The position numbers and the translations under genes were made by a program. The notes beneath the pieces are model-generated. The model did not search any database. It was not told the DNA's origin and worked only from the letters and a program-made list of their open reading frames with translations. From NCBI RefSeq assembly GCF_900183975.1, contig NZ_LT853882.1, positions 1,667,501-1,731,500 of the forward strand: DNA of 64,000 bases. Reading direction: 5' to 3'. The first letter of the stretch is position 1; each line of letters opens with the position of its first letter. Below, piece by piece: positions 50,684-62,213 of this stretch. This stretch comes from Xanthomonas fragariae (GTDB taxonomy: Bacteria > Pseudomonadota > Gammaproteobacteria > Xanthomonadales > Xanthomonadaceae).

Positions 50684-52035
50684 TCAAACGGTCCTGCGCA
50701 GGATGGTGCTCAGCGTCTGGACCATCTGCCCGATCTGCTCGGGTGTGACGATCAGCGGGGGTGACAGCGCGATGACATCGCCAGTGACGCGCACCAGCAG
50801 GCCGCCGTCGTGGAAGCAGCGCTCGAACACCTCGTAGCCGCGTGCACCGGGTGCGCCGTCGCGTGGCGCCGGTTCGATCGCACCGATCAGGCCGATATTG
50901 CGGATGTCGATGACGTGCGGCAGGCCGCGCAGGCTGTGCAGCGCATCTTCCCACTGCGGGCCGAGCGAGATCGCGCGCGCGAACAGATCCTCTTCGGCAT
51001 AGGTGTCCAGCGCGGCGATCGCCGCAGCGCAGGCCAGCGGGTGACCGGAATAGGTGTAGCCGTGGAATAGCTCGATTGCGTTCTGCGGCCCGTGCATGAA
51101 GGCATCGTGGATCGCATCGGCCACCAGAACCGCGCCCATCGGCACGGTGCCGCTGGTCAGCCCCGTGGCGGCGGTGATCAGGTCCGGCGTGACGCCGAAA
51201 CGCTGCGCGGCGAAGGCCTCGCCAACCCGGCCGAAACCGGTGATCACCTCATCGAACACCAGTACGATGCCGTGGCGGTCCCAGATGGCGCGCAGCCGCT
51301 GCAAATAACCTTCCGGCGGCAGGATCACTCCGGCCGAGCCAGACACCGGTTCGACGAACACCGCCGCGATGGTGGACGCATCGTGCAGGGTGATCAGCCG
51401 TTCCAGACCTTCGGCCAGTTCCGCGCCATGGGTGGGCAGGCCGCGTTAGTAGGCATTGCGTTCGATGTCAGCGTGTGGCGCAGATGGTCGGTGCCGGCCA
51501 GCAACGCGCCGAACCACTTGCGGTTGTTGGGCAGCCCGCCGATTGACATGCCGCCAAATCCCACTCCGTGATAGGCCTTCTCACGGCCGATGAAGCGGGT
51601 GCGTTGCCCCTCGCCGCGCAGACGGTGATAGGCGAGCACGATCTTCATCGCGCTATCCACCGCCTCCGAACCGGAGTTGGTGAAGAACACATGGCCCCGG
51701 CCGGGTGGTGCGATCGCGGCCAGCCGCTGCGCCAGTACGAACGGCAACGGTGAGCCCATCTGGAAGATCGGGGCGAAATCCAGCGTGCCGGCCTGCGCGC
51801 GGATCGCCGCCACGATGCGTTCGCGGGCATGCCCGGCGTTGCAGCACCATAGCCCGGCGGTGCCATCCAGGATCTGGCGGCCGTCGACATCGCGGTAGTA
51901 CATGCCGGCGGCCGAGGCCAGCAGGCGAGGGCGCGCCTTGAACTGGCGGTTGGCGGTAAATGGCATCCAGAACGCATCTAATTGCGCGGGTGTCTGCAGC
52001 GCGTGCGCTTCATCGTTGGGAAGGTGGTCGTGCAT
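50684..52035 (-). pseudogene. Class III aminotransferase (omega-amino acid:pyruvate type), frameshift plus stop
   Basis: The N-terminal half (from ATG 52035, GGAG site upstream) carries FWMPFTANRQFKARPRLL, TNSGSEAVDSAMK and AYHGVGFGG. The C-terminal half carries VFDEVITGFGRVGEAF and the GYTYSGHPLA motif. In the place of the expected PLP lysine the text reads TAATGLTSGTVPMGAVLV, with Thr where Lys is normal. A missing base near 51468-51470 breaks the frame. The restored frame then meets TAA at 51448-51446. Two or three lesions make this a true pseudogene rather than a read error. Confidence 0.85.
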
Positions 52036-52478
52036 TGCAGACTCCATCGCTTGGGATGGCCCGACTGTACGGCAGCCATCGTGTCGGCTGTCACCACGGT
52101 GGACGCTGATTGCAGGTGCCGGTTTCGAGACGTATCTGGCGGGGTATGCGAGAACGCGTCAATGCATCGCAGCGTCGGCCGCTAACCTCAAGGAACGCTT
52201 GTGTAACGTGGGCTGTGGCAGTGCGTGCAACGCTGCGAAGCGGTGCCGAGCATTGCAAAGATGCGGGGATGGCCGATGATGCACCAGACCGCTGCCGGTC
52301 GGCGGCCGGTCGGGTCTGGTAGTCGCCGCTGCAGACGCGCAACACCTCGTTCGATCGCAGCTGCCAATCGTATCTAGAGCGACTGACAGCCCGTTGCCAG
52401 CGCCCGTGGGGCGGTCGCGTAGCCAAGGATGTCAGTTGCGATTATCGAAGTTCATTTTAGTTTTTTGGGGAATCACGA
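52036..52478. other. Gap between aminotransferase pseudogene and OFA transporter
   Basis: About 440 bp. It must hold the promoters for the two divergent units, but I find no convincing -35/-10 pair, hairpin or reading frame. The last 40 bp before ATG 52479 are A/T-rich with a GGGGAA ribosome site. Confidence 0.5.
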
Positions 52479-54158
52479 ATGACGCAAGGGTCCACCGTTG
52501 CGACAGCCAACGGCACAGACGCCGGGTTGCTGTCCAAGGAGCGCATCATCGCGCGGCCGGGGTTCAATCGGTGGTTGGTTCCGCCGGCAGCGCTGGCGAT
52601 CCACCTGTGTATCGGCATGGCTTATGGCTTCAGCGTGTTCTGGCTGCCGTTGTCCAAGGCGCTGGGTATCACCAAGGCGATTGCCTGCCCGGCCGATATG
52701 GGTTTGTTCGCGCGCATGGTCGCTACCACCTGCGACTGGAAGATCAGCGAGTTGCAGTGGATGTACACGCTGTTCTTCGTGCTGCTTGGCTGCTCGGCGG
52801 CGATCTGGGGCGGTTGGTTGGAACGTGCCGGCCCGCGCAAGGCCGGTGTGGTTTCGGCGATGTGCTGGTGCGGCGGTCTGGTGATTTCGGCGGCAGGCAT
52901 CCACTTCCATCAGATCTGGATGCTGTGGCTGGGCTCGGGCGTGATCGGCGGCATTGGCCTGGGCCTGGGCTACATCTCGCCGGTGTCCACGCTGATCAAG
53001 TGGTTCCCCGACCGTCGCGGCATGGCGACCGGCATGGCGATCATGGGCTTCGGTGGCGGCGCGATGATCGGTAGCCCCTTGGCCGATGCGCTGATGCGCC
53101 ACTTCGCTACGCCGATCTCGGTGGGCGTGATGGAAACCTTCCTGGTGATGGCGGCGCTGTATTTTGTTTTCATGACGGCCGGCGCGTTCGGTTACCGGGT
53201 GCCGCCAAGTGGTTGGACGCCGGCTGGCTGGACCGCGCCGGTGGCCAGTGGCAACGCCATGATCACCACCAACCATGTGCATGTGAGCAAGGTCTGGGGC
53301 ATTCCGCAGTTCTGGTTGCTGTGGGGCGTGCTGTGCTTGAACGTCTCGGCCGGTATCGGCGTGATCGGCATGTCCTCACCGATGTTGCAGGAAGTGTTCG
53401 GTGGCCGTTTGATCGGTGTGGATGTGGGCTTCGGTAGCCTGGATCCGACCCAGCTGGCCAGCATCGCGGCGATTGCGGCCGGCTTCACCGGCCTGCTCAG
53501 CCTGTTCAACATCGGTGGCCGATTCGTCTGGGCCAGCATTTCCGACAAGCTCGGTCGCAAGAACACCTACACGCTGTTTTTTATGCTCGGCATCTGCCTG
53601 TACGCTGCGGCGCCGTCGGCTGGTGGCGTGGGCGGCATTGCGCTGTTCGCGGGCATCTTCTGCCTTATCCTGTCGATGTACGGCGGCGGCTTCGCCACCA
53701 TTCCGGCGTATCTGGCCGACCTGTTCGGCACCCAGATGGTCGGCGCCATCCACGGCCGCCTGCTGACCGCCTGGGCCACAGCCGGCATTCTCGGCCCGGT
53801 GGTGGTGGGCTACATGCGCGAGTACCAGCTTGCTCACGGGAGCCCGCCGTCACAGGTCTACAACACCACCATGTACATCCTCGCCGGCCTGCTCGTGCTT
53901 GGTCTGATCTGCAATCTGCTGGTGCGCCCGGTTGCCGCGCGTCACTTCATGACGCCGGATGAGTTGGCGCGCGAGAAGCAGCTGGCTCACGAGAAGGTGG
54001 ACCGCAGCGGGCATGGCGTGTTGCTACCGGAGCAACTGGCACGCATTGGGCACGGCGTCAATCCCGCATTGCTCGCGTTTGCTTGGTTGGCGGTGGGCAT
54101 CCCCATGTTGTTCGGTATCTGGGTGACGCTGCAGAAATCCTTCGTGCTGTTCCATTGA
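52479..54158 (+). CDS. OFA-family MFS transporter (oxalate/formate antiporter type)
   Basis: 559 residues with about 12 helices. The N-terminal LAIHLCIGMAYGFSVFWLPL, the ERAGPRKAG loop and the KWFPDRRGMATGMAIMGFGGG segment are characteristic of OxlT-like OFA proteins. GRFVWASISDKLGRKNTY is the MFS motif A of the second half. It is longer than OxlT (~420) owing to extended termini and a loop near residue 70. fdhD follows after 1 bp (TGAG ATG), suggesting a common transcript with a formate-dehydrogenase-like enzyme. The transported acid is inferred, not shown. Confidence 0.88.
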   Translation: MTQGSTVATANGTDAGLLSKERIIARPGFNRWLVPPAALAIHLCIGMAYGFSVFWLPLSKALGITKAIACPADMGLFARMVATTCDWKISELQWMYTLFFVLLGCSAAIWGGWLERAGPRKAGVVSAMCWCGGLVISAAGIHFHQIWMLWLGSGVIGGIGLGLGYISPVSTLIKWFPDRRGMATGMAIMGFGGGAMIGSPLADALMRHFATPISVGVMETFLVMAALYFVFMTAGAFGYRVPPSGWTPAGWTAPVASGNAMITTNHVHVSKVWGIPQFWLLWGVLCLNVSAGIGVIGMSSPMLQEVFGGRLIGVDVGFGSLDPTQLASIAAIAAGFTGLLSLFNIGGRFVWASISDKLGRKNTYTLFFMLGICLYAAAPSAGGVGGIALFAGIFCLILSMYGGGFATIPAYLADLFGTQMVGAIHGRLLTAWATAGILGPVVVGYMREYQLAHGSPPSQVYNTTMYILAGLLVLGLICNLLVRPVAARHFMTPDELAREKQLAHEKVDRSGHGVLLPEQLARIGHGVNPALLAFAWLAVGIPMLFGIWVTLQKSFVLFH

Positions 54159-54159
54159 G

Positions 54160-55001
54160 ATGACCAGTCTGTCTTCCCGCTCCATGCGCCCCGGCAGTGT
54201 GCTGCGCACGGTTCGCCGCCATCGCGCAGGCCGTAGCACCACGGTGCAAGACATGGTGGCGGCCGAAATGCCGGTCGCCTTTATCTATAACGGTGTGCCG
54301 TTCGCGGTAATGATGGCCACCCCGGAGGACCTGGAGGATTTTGCACTGGGGTTCTTGTTGAGCGAGGGTATCGTCGATCACCCGCAGGACGTGCGTGTGA
54401 TCGCGGTGGAGACGTTTCTGGAAGGTGCTTCGTTGCAGATCCAGATTCCACCCGAGCGTGCCGCCGTCTTGGACCAGCGGCGGCGCAATCTGGACGGACG
54501 CAGCGGCTGCGGGGTGTGCGGCAACGAATCGATCGAAGCGGTGCTGCGTGTGCCGCCGGTGGTGCAGTCGTCGCTGCAGATCGATGGAGATGCCTTGGCG
54601 CGAGCGCTGGATGCCTTGCACGCGCAGCAGCCGATTGCTGCGCAGACCGGCGCGGTGCATGCCGCCGGCTGGGCCGATGCGCGCGGTGTGGTGCAAGTGG
54701 TGCGCGAAGACGTCGGTCGGCATAACGCGCTGGATAAATTGATTGGTGCATTGGCGCGCAAACGTGTCGATGCATCGCAAGGGTTTGCGGTGGTTACCAG
54801 CCGCGCCAGTTACGAAATGGCCATGAAAGCCGCGCAGGCCAGGATTCCGCTGCTTGCAGCGATTTCGGCACCTACCGCGCTTGCGATCAGCCTGGCCGAC
54901 AGTGCGGGACTGACCCTGATCGGGTTTGCCCGCGATCGCGATTGTGTTGTTTACAGCCATCCGCAACGCCTGAATCTGGGTGTTGCCGTGGGAGAGCCCG
55001 C

Positions 55002-55005
<4 letters not shown>
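54160..55005 (+). CDS. fdhD: FdhD sulfurtransferase for formate dehydrogenase maturation
   Basis: 281 residues. FdhD carries sulfur from IscS to the molybdenum cofactor of formate dehydrogenases. The redox motif C117-GV-C120-G in GRSGCGVCGNESIE is present, as are LGFLLSEGIV and the REDVGRHNALDKLIG C-terminal signature. ATG 54160 directly follows the transporter stop, and ATG 54184 is an alternative. The stop overlaps the next gene (ATGA), so the chaperone and its client oxidoreductase are coupled. Confidence 0.94.
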
Positions 55006-57339
<2,334 letters not shown>

Positions 57340-57350
<11 letters not shown>

Positions 57351-57618
57351 CCCGCAACTCACCGCGCAGCTGCTGCGCGCGCTGGTCGACGCGCCTGGTG
57401 GCGTGTCGCTGCCGCGGCTGTGCAAAGAACTGGGCGTTCGCATGAGCGTGCTGCTGCGCACACTGGCCTGGCTGGGCGCTGCAAACCTGGATGGCCAACC
57501 TGGCCTGGACTGGATCCGGGTGGAAGAGCGCTGCGATCGGCAATTTGCGCTGCTGACGCCTGCCGGCGTGGCGGCGCATGTGCAGCGTGTGGCGAGATCG
57601 GAGCAGTCGCGCGGCTGA
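57340..57618 (+). CDS. Small winged-helix-like protein downstream of the oxidoreductase
   Basis: 92 residues from TTG 57340, overlapping the end of the oxidoreductase by 11 bp, so probably coupled. LLRALVDAPGGVSLPRLCKELGVRMSVLLRTLAWLG (helices L..ALVDAPGG, SLPRLCKELG, MSVLLRTLAWLG) has the pattern of a helix-turn-helix. The end of the protein is short and basic. It could be a local regulator of the transporter-fdhD-oxidoreductase unit. I do not recognise a named family. Confidence 0.7.
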
Positions 57619-57704
57619 GTGACGCGTGCCGGCTGCGTGGTGCGCGCAAACCGCTGCGGTGATCTGCCAGAATCAGCCGCCTTGTTCTGGGATGCCGACC
57701 AACG

Positions 57705-58477
57705 ATGACTGCCGACGCGCCGTTCGCCACTGCCACCAATTCGCCTGCGCGCGTGCTATTTGCCAGTCTGAATCTACGCCACTGCCGCGGTGTTGGTATT
57801 CCCCACGTTGTTCTTTCCCACAGGCGCTGGCAGTGCAGCGATGCTGCAGTCGTTGGCGACGTTTGCGGTGGCCTTTATCGCGCGGCCGGTCGGCTCGGGG
57901 GTATTTGGTCGCTTCGGCGATCGTGTCGGACGCAAGGCCACGCTGGTGGCGGCGCTGCTGACAATGGGCGTGTCCACGGTGGCGATCGGGCTGCTGCCCA
58001 GCTACGCACAGATCGGCGTGTTTGCGCCTGCGTTGTTGGCGTTGTGCCGCTTTGGCCAGGGTCTGGGGCTGGGGCTGCGAATGGGGCGGGGCGGTGTTGC
58101 TGGCCGCCGAAAACGCGCCGCCCGGCAAACGGGTCTGGTATGGCATGTTTCCGCAATTGGGCGCGCCGTTGGGCTTTTTGCTGTCTACCGGCACCTTTCT
58201 GGGCATGGGCGCGGTGCTTGACGATACTCAGTTCATGCAGTGGGGCTGGCGGGTGCCGTTTCTGGCCAGCGCGTTGCTGGTGCTGACCGGTCTGTGGGTG
58301 CGCCTGAGCATTACCGAAACACCGGATTTCCAAAAAGCCCTGCACCGCAAGACGCGCGTGCGGCTGCCATTGGCTACGGTAATTTCGCAACACTGGCCAG
58401 CATTGATTATCGGCACCTTGGGTGCACTCGCCACCTTCGTGCTGTTCTATCTGATGACCGTGTTCGCGCTAGGTTAC
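57705..58477 (+). pseudogene. MHS-type MFS symporter, frameshifted and truncated by an IS
   Basis: Three frames together give a metabolite:H+ symporter. The start is MTADAPFATATNSPARVLFA. A small deletion near 57768 removes the usual first-helix motif and shifts frame. VGSGVFGRFGDRVGRKATLV continues. A one-base change near 58075 breaks GLGLGGEWGGAVLL, and GMFPQLGAPLGFLLSTG to VFALGY completes the remaining part. The gene stops at the left end of the IS3 element, leaving about half of the normal ~430 residues. The missing half is not on the far side of the IS. Confidence 0.85.
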
Positions 58478-58540
58478 TGATACGCCCAGGGTTTCCTAGA
58501 CATCTCAAGGCCATGGAAAATGGTCAATTCGGAGGTGTCC

Positions 58541-58813
58541 ATGAGCAGCAAGCGGTATACGGATGAATTCAAGATCGAGGCGGTCCGGCAAGTGACCGAT
58601 CGTGGTTTCAAGGTGGCAGAAGTCGCGGAGCGACTAGGTGTCACCACGCACAGCCTCTACGCCTGGCTGCGCAAGTTCGGCAAGCCTGGCGTGGTGCAGC
58701 GCGCCGAGGTGGACCAGAGCGCCGAGGTTCGGCGGCTGAAGGCAGAGTTGCGTCGAGTGACCGAGGAGCGCGACATCCTAAAAAAGGCCGCCGCGTACTT
58801 TGCCAAGGGGTAA
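58541..58813 (+). CDS. IS3-family transposase OrfA
   Basis: A 90-residue helix-turn-helix protein (RYTDEFKIEAVRQVTDRG, VAEVAERLGVTTHSLYAWL) with a leucine-zipper-like end (AEVRRLKAELRRVTEERDIL). ATG 58541 has a GGAGGTG site 7 bp upstream. It is normally fused to OrfB by frameshifting to give the active transposase. Confidence 0.92.
   Translation: MSSKRYTDEFKIEAVRQVTDRGFKVAEVAERLGVTTHSLYAWLRKFGKPGVVQRAEVDQSAEVRRLKAELRRVTEERDILKKAAAYFAKG
58780..58786 (+). promoter_or_regulatory. Programmed -1 frameshift site (A6G)
   Basis: A-AAA-AAG in the orfA frame (CTA AAA AAG), the classical slippery heptamer of IS3 elements. orfB lies in the -1 frame, as required. Confidence 0.85.
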
Positions 58814-58830
58814 GGGCAAAGTACGCCTTC

Positions 58831-59685
58831 ATGCAAGCCCACTGTGGGGAATTCAGGGTGTGTGCGATGTGCCGGGTATTGCGGGTCAACCGGTCGGGCT
58901 ATTACGCCTGGTTGTGCTCGCCCAACAGTGAGCGCGCCAAGGAAGATGAGCGCTTGCTTGGACTGATCAAGCACCACTGGCTGGCCAGCGGCAGTGTCTG
59001 TGGGCATCGCAAGATCACCAGGGATCTGCGCGATCTGGGTGAGCGTTGCAGTCGCCATCGGGTGCATCGGCTGATGCGCACCGAGGGACTGCGTGCCCAG
59101 GTGGGCTATGGTCGCAAACCGCGCTTCCATGGAGGAATGCAGTGCAAGGCGGCGGCCAACCTGCTTGACCGACAGTTCGACGTGACTGAGCCGGACACAG
59201 CCTGGGCGAGCGATTTCACCTTCATCCGCACGCATGAAGGCTGGATGTACCTGGCTGTTGTGATCGATCTGTTTTCCCGGCAGGTCGTCGGCTGGGCGAT
59301 GCGCGATCGGGCCGACACCGAGTTGGTCGTGCAGGCCTTGTTGTCTGCGGTGTGGCGGCGCAAACCCAACGCTGGTTGCTTGGTTCATTCGGACCAAGGG
59401 TCTGTCTACACCAGCGATGACTGGCGCAGTTTCCTGGCGTCCCATGGCGTGGTGTGCAGCATGAGTCGGCGTGGCAACTGCCACGACAACGCACCCGTGG
59501 AGAGCTTCTTCGGCCTGCTCAAACGCGAGCGGATCAGGCGGCGGACCTATTCCACCAAGGACGCCGCTCGCGCCGAGGTATTCGACTACATCGAGATGTT
59601 CTACAACCCCAACCGCCGCCACGGTTCAACTGGCGACCTGTCCCCTGTAGAGTTTGAACGGCGCTACGCGCAACGAGGGTCTTGA
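58831..59685 (+). CDS. IS3-family transposase OrfB (DDE integrase)
   Basis: 284 residues from ATG 58831; in the fused product the frame opens earlier. HTH_21-like N-terminus (YYAWLCSPNSERAKEDERLL) and rve core with the DDE triad: WASDFTFIRTHEGWMYLAVV, VHSDQGSVYTSDDW, and NAPVESFFGLLKRE 35 residues later. The end (YNPNRRHGSTGDLSPVEFE) is typical of the family. Intact, so the element could be mobile. Confidence 0.93.
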   Translation: MQAHCGEFRVCAMCRVLRVNRSGYYAWLCSPNSERAKEDERLLGLIKHHWLASGSVCGHRKITRDLRDLGERCSRHRVHRLMRTEGLRAQVGYGRKPRFHGGMQCKAAANLLDRQFDVTEPDTAWASDFTFIRTHEGWMYLAVVIDLFSRQVVGWAMRDRADTELVVQALLSAVWRRKPNAGCLVHSDQGSVYTSDDWRSFLASHGVVCSMSRRGNCHDNAPVESFFGLLKRERIRRRTYSTKDAARAEVFDYIEMFYNPNRRHGSTGDLSPVEFERRYAQRGS

Positions 59686-59711
59686 GTGTCTACGGAACCC
59701 TGGGCGTATCA

Positions 59712-60825
59712 CCAGCCCCGATACCAGCAAGCAGAATTCTTCGCCGCCGAACCGCGCCACCAGATCCTGCGGCCGCGCATGCCCGGACACCGAGGCGGCC
59801 ACCGCACGCAGCGCCTGGTCGCCTGCTTCATGGCCCCAGGTGTCGTTGATGTGCTTGAAGTGATCGATATCTACCATATCCACCATCGCCGCGGTGACCG
59901 TCTGGTCCTGCGTCAGCAATTCGGGGATCACCCGCTGACTCTGTTCCAGAAAGTAACGTCGATTCGGCAGGCCGGTGAGGAAGTCGCGGGTGGCCAGATC
60001 CTGCAACGTGCCGATCAACTCCAACTGGTCCACGTTTTGCGAGACGCGGCAGAAAAATTCTTCGCGCGAGAAGGGCTTGCGCAGGAAGTCGTTGGCGCCA
60101 TTCTTCAAAAAGCGCGGGATCAGCGACGAGTCGCTGCTGCCGGAAATCCCAATCACCGCAACCTTGTCGCGTGAGCGGATCGCACGCAGCCGGCGGGTGA
60201 ATTCCACGCCTTCCATGCCAGTCATTTCCTGATCGACGAGGGTCAGGCGGATGTCGGGGTCGCGTTCGATCGCCTGCAATCCGGCGGCACCATCGGCGGC
60301 GAGCACTACGCGGTAGCCATACATCGACAACAACGCCGCGGCATAGGTACGTGCAGACAGCGAGTCGTCCACCACCAGTGCAGCGATACTGCGATTGCGT
60401 TCCAGACGCTGTACCAGCCAGGCCAGATATTTGACGCTGCCCGGCGCGTTCTTGAGCACGTAGTCGATGATTTGTTGCTGCAGCACGCGCTGGCGTAGGT
60501 TCTCGTCATAAACGCCGCTGACCACCACGGTGGGCAGTTTGCGCGCCAGGAAAAATTCGACCACCTTATCGCGGTCGCCGTCGACCAGGACCAGGCCAGT
60601 CAGGACCAGGAACCAGCCATCTTCTTCGTCCAGCACGCGCGCCGCTTCGGCCAGGGTCGAAACGACCGTGACCGACAATTTCACGCGTTGCTCGATGGCT
60701 TCGCGCAGCATGCTAGTGAACGTGCGCGAGTTCTCCACCAGTAATACGCGTTGCGGCAGGACTGCGCTTTCACTGTCGCGGTGTAGAGGACCTGGGAATA
60801 TCGGCTGGCCGTCTGAGTCGGTCTG
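59712..60825 (-). pseudogene. Two-receiver GGDEF protein truncated by the IS3 element
   Basis: Open frame from 60825 down to the IS end. A degenerate receiver (QRVLLVENSRTFTSMLREAI) is followed by a canonical one (LVVDDSLSARTYAAAL, LVDQEMTGMEGVEF, LRKPF). Then comes a GGDEF domain (LTGLPNRRYF, DIDHFKHINDTWGHEAGD, ARFGGEEF). Only about seven codons follow GGEEF before the IS takes over and supplies a stop at 59626. About half of the GGDEF domain is lost, so no cyclase activity is expected. No ATG precedes the first receiver; GTG 60738 is too far inside, CTG 60757-60759 is possible. Confidence 0.85.
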
Positions 60826-60896
60826 TCAGGAGACTTAACTGCTTTGCTCGCCAAAGCTTGGGCACTTCATGGCAACGTGCGCAGAGCACGCACCGC

Positions 60897-62213
60897 TCAC
60901 CACAGCGCATCACGCAGCCGATACCAACTCATCGCGGCCACCAACAGCGGCGTGCGCAGCCGCCGCCCGCCCGGGAAGGACCGGTGCGGGATGCGCTCGA
61001 ATACGTCCAGCCGCCGGCTCTGGCCGCTGATGGCCTCGGCGATGACATGGCCGGCCAGCCCGGTGGCGGCGACGCCATGGCCGGAAAATCCTTGTGCGAA
61101 ATAGACATTGGACGCCAGCCGGCCCCAATGCGGGGCCCGGTTGCGCGAGATATCGACATAACCGCCCCATAGCGTTTCCAGCGGCACCTCGTGCAGTTGC
61201 GGGAATACGCTGTGCATGCGCCGGGTCATCAACCGGTCCAGGCCGTGCGGCGGACGCGATGAGTAGCTGGCGCGGCCACCGAACAGCAGCCGGTGGTCGG
61301 CGCTGAGCCGGTAATAGTCCAGCGCCCAATTGGTGTCGGCGACCGCCATGTCGTTGGCGATCAACGCGCGTGCGCAGGACTCGCCCAACGGCGGCGTGGC
61401 GCCGACATAGGTGCCGACCGGCATGATGCGCTGCTCCAGCGGCGCGGCGATGCCCTGCAGCAAGGCGTTGCCGGCGATCACTCCGAAGTCGGCCGCGACA
61501 CTGCCCTGGGCGGTGTGCATCACCACCGGCGTGCCGTCCTGCAGCCGGGTCACCGCCGAGTCTTCATGGATGCGCACGCCGGCCGCCAGTGCTGCACGTG
61601 CCAGGCCCAGCGCATAGGCCAGCGGATGCAGGTGGCCGCTGGCCGGGTCGAACATCGCGCCCAGATACAGCGGGCTGTCCAGCACTTGCCGGGTGCGCGT
61701 GCGGTCCCACCATTCCAGCGGGTAGTCGTAGCGCTCGGCCATGCGCACGATGCCGTGCTGCAAGGCCTGCACATGGCGCTGTTTCAATGGCACGTGCGCG
61801 TGCCCGTCGCGCCAATCGCAGGCGATGGCATGGCGCTCGATGCGCGCACGCAGCAGGCGCATGCCGTCGCGCGAGAAGTCGAACAGCAGGCGTGCGTCGT
61901 CATTGCCCACCAGTGCTTCCAGCGTTTGCTGCTCGCAACCGTAGCCGACGATGGCCTGGCCGCCGTTACGCCCGGAAGCGCCCCAGCCGACGCGTCTTGC
62001 TTCCAGCACGATGACCTTGTAGCCGGCCTCGGCCAGGGCGAGCGCGGCGGTCAGTCCGGTGTAACCGGCACCGAGGATGCAGACGTCGACTTGCTCGACG
62101 CCTTGCAGACGCGGCTGCTTCGGCAAGGCGGGCGTGCTGCGCGCGTACCAGCTGTCGGGATAGCCGTTGGCCGGCGCTTCGGTCTGCGGCAGGGGCGTGG
62201 CTGGGGTGCTCAT
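60897..62213 (-). CDS. puuB: Gamma-glutamylputrescine oxidase-type FAD oxidoreductase
   Basis: 438 residues, DAO fold. FAD-binding G48-x-G50-x-x-G53 in CILGAGYTGLTAALALAEAG, then EARRVGWGASGRNGGQ as in PuuB/OrdL proteins, and a C-terminal FAQGFSGHGVAATGLAG. It oxidises gamma-glutamylputrescine (or related N-acyl amine) to the aldehyde with H2O2. ATG 62213 overlaps the puuA stop (TGATG), so it is co-translated with its glutamine-synthetase-like partner. Confidence 0.9.
   Translation of the reverse strand: MSTPATPLPQTEAPANGYPDSWYARSTPALPKQPRLQGVEQVDVCILGAGYTGLTAALALAEAGYKVIVLEARRVGWGASGRNGGQAIVGYGCEQQTLEALVGNDDARLLFDFSRDGMRLLRARIERHAIACDWRDGHAHVPLKQRHVQALQHGIVRMAERYDYPLEWWDRTRTRQVLDSPLYLGAMFDPASGHLHPLAYALGLARAALAAGVRIHEDSAVTRLQDGTPVVMHTAQGSVAADFGVIAGNALLQGIAAPLEQRIMPVGTYVGATPPLGESCARALIANDMAVADTNWALDYYRLSADHRLLFGGRASYSSRPPHGLDRLMTRRMHSVFPQLHEVPLETLWGGYVDISRNRAPHWGRLASNVYFAQGFSGHGVAATGLAGHVIAEAISGQSRRLDVFERIPHRSFPGGRRLRTPLLVAAMSWYRLRDALW

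Larger units (their letters stand above)
58478..59711. mobile_element. IS3-family insertion sequence (1234 bp)
   Basis: Terminal inverted repeats start TGATACGCCCAGGGTT at 58478 and, read on the other strand, at 59711. They continue imperfectly for about 30 bp (CCTAGACATCTCAAG versus CCGTAGACACTCAAG). orfA and orfB are present with a -1 slippery site. Flanks are GGTTAC on the left and CCAGCC on the right, so no target duplication. The two flanks belong to different broken genes. Confidence 0.93.
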
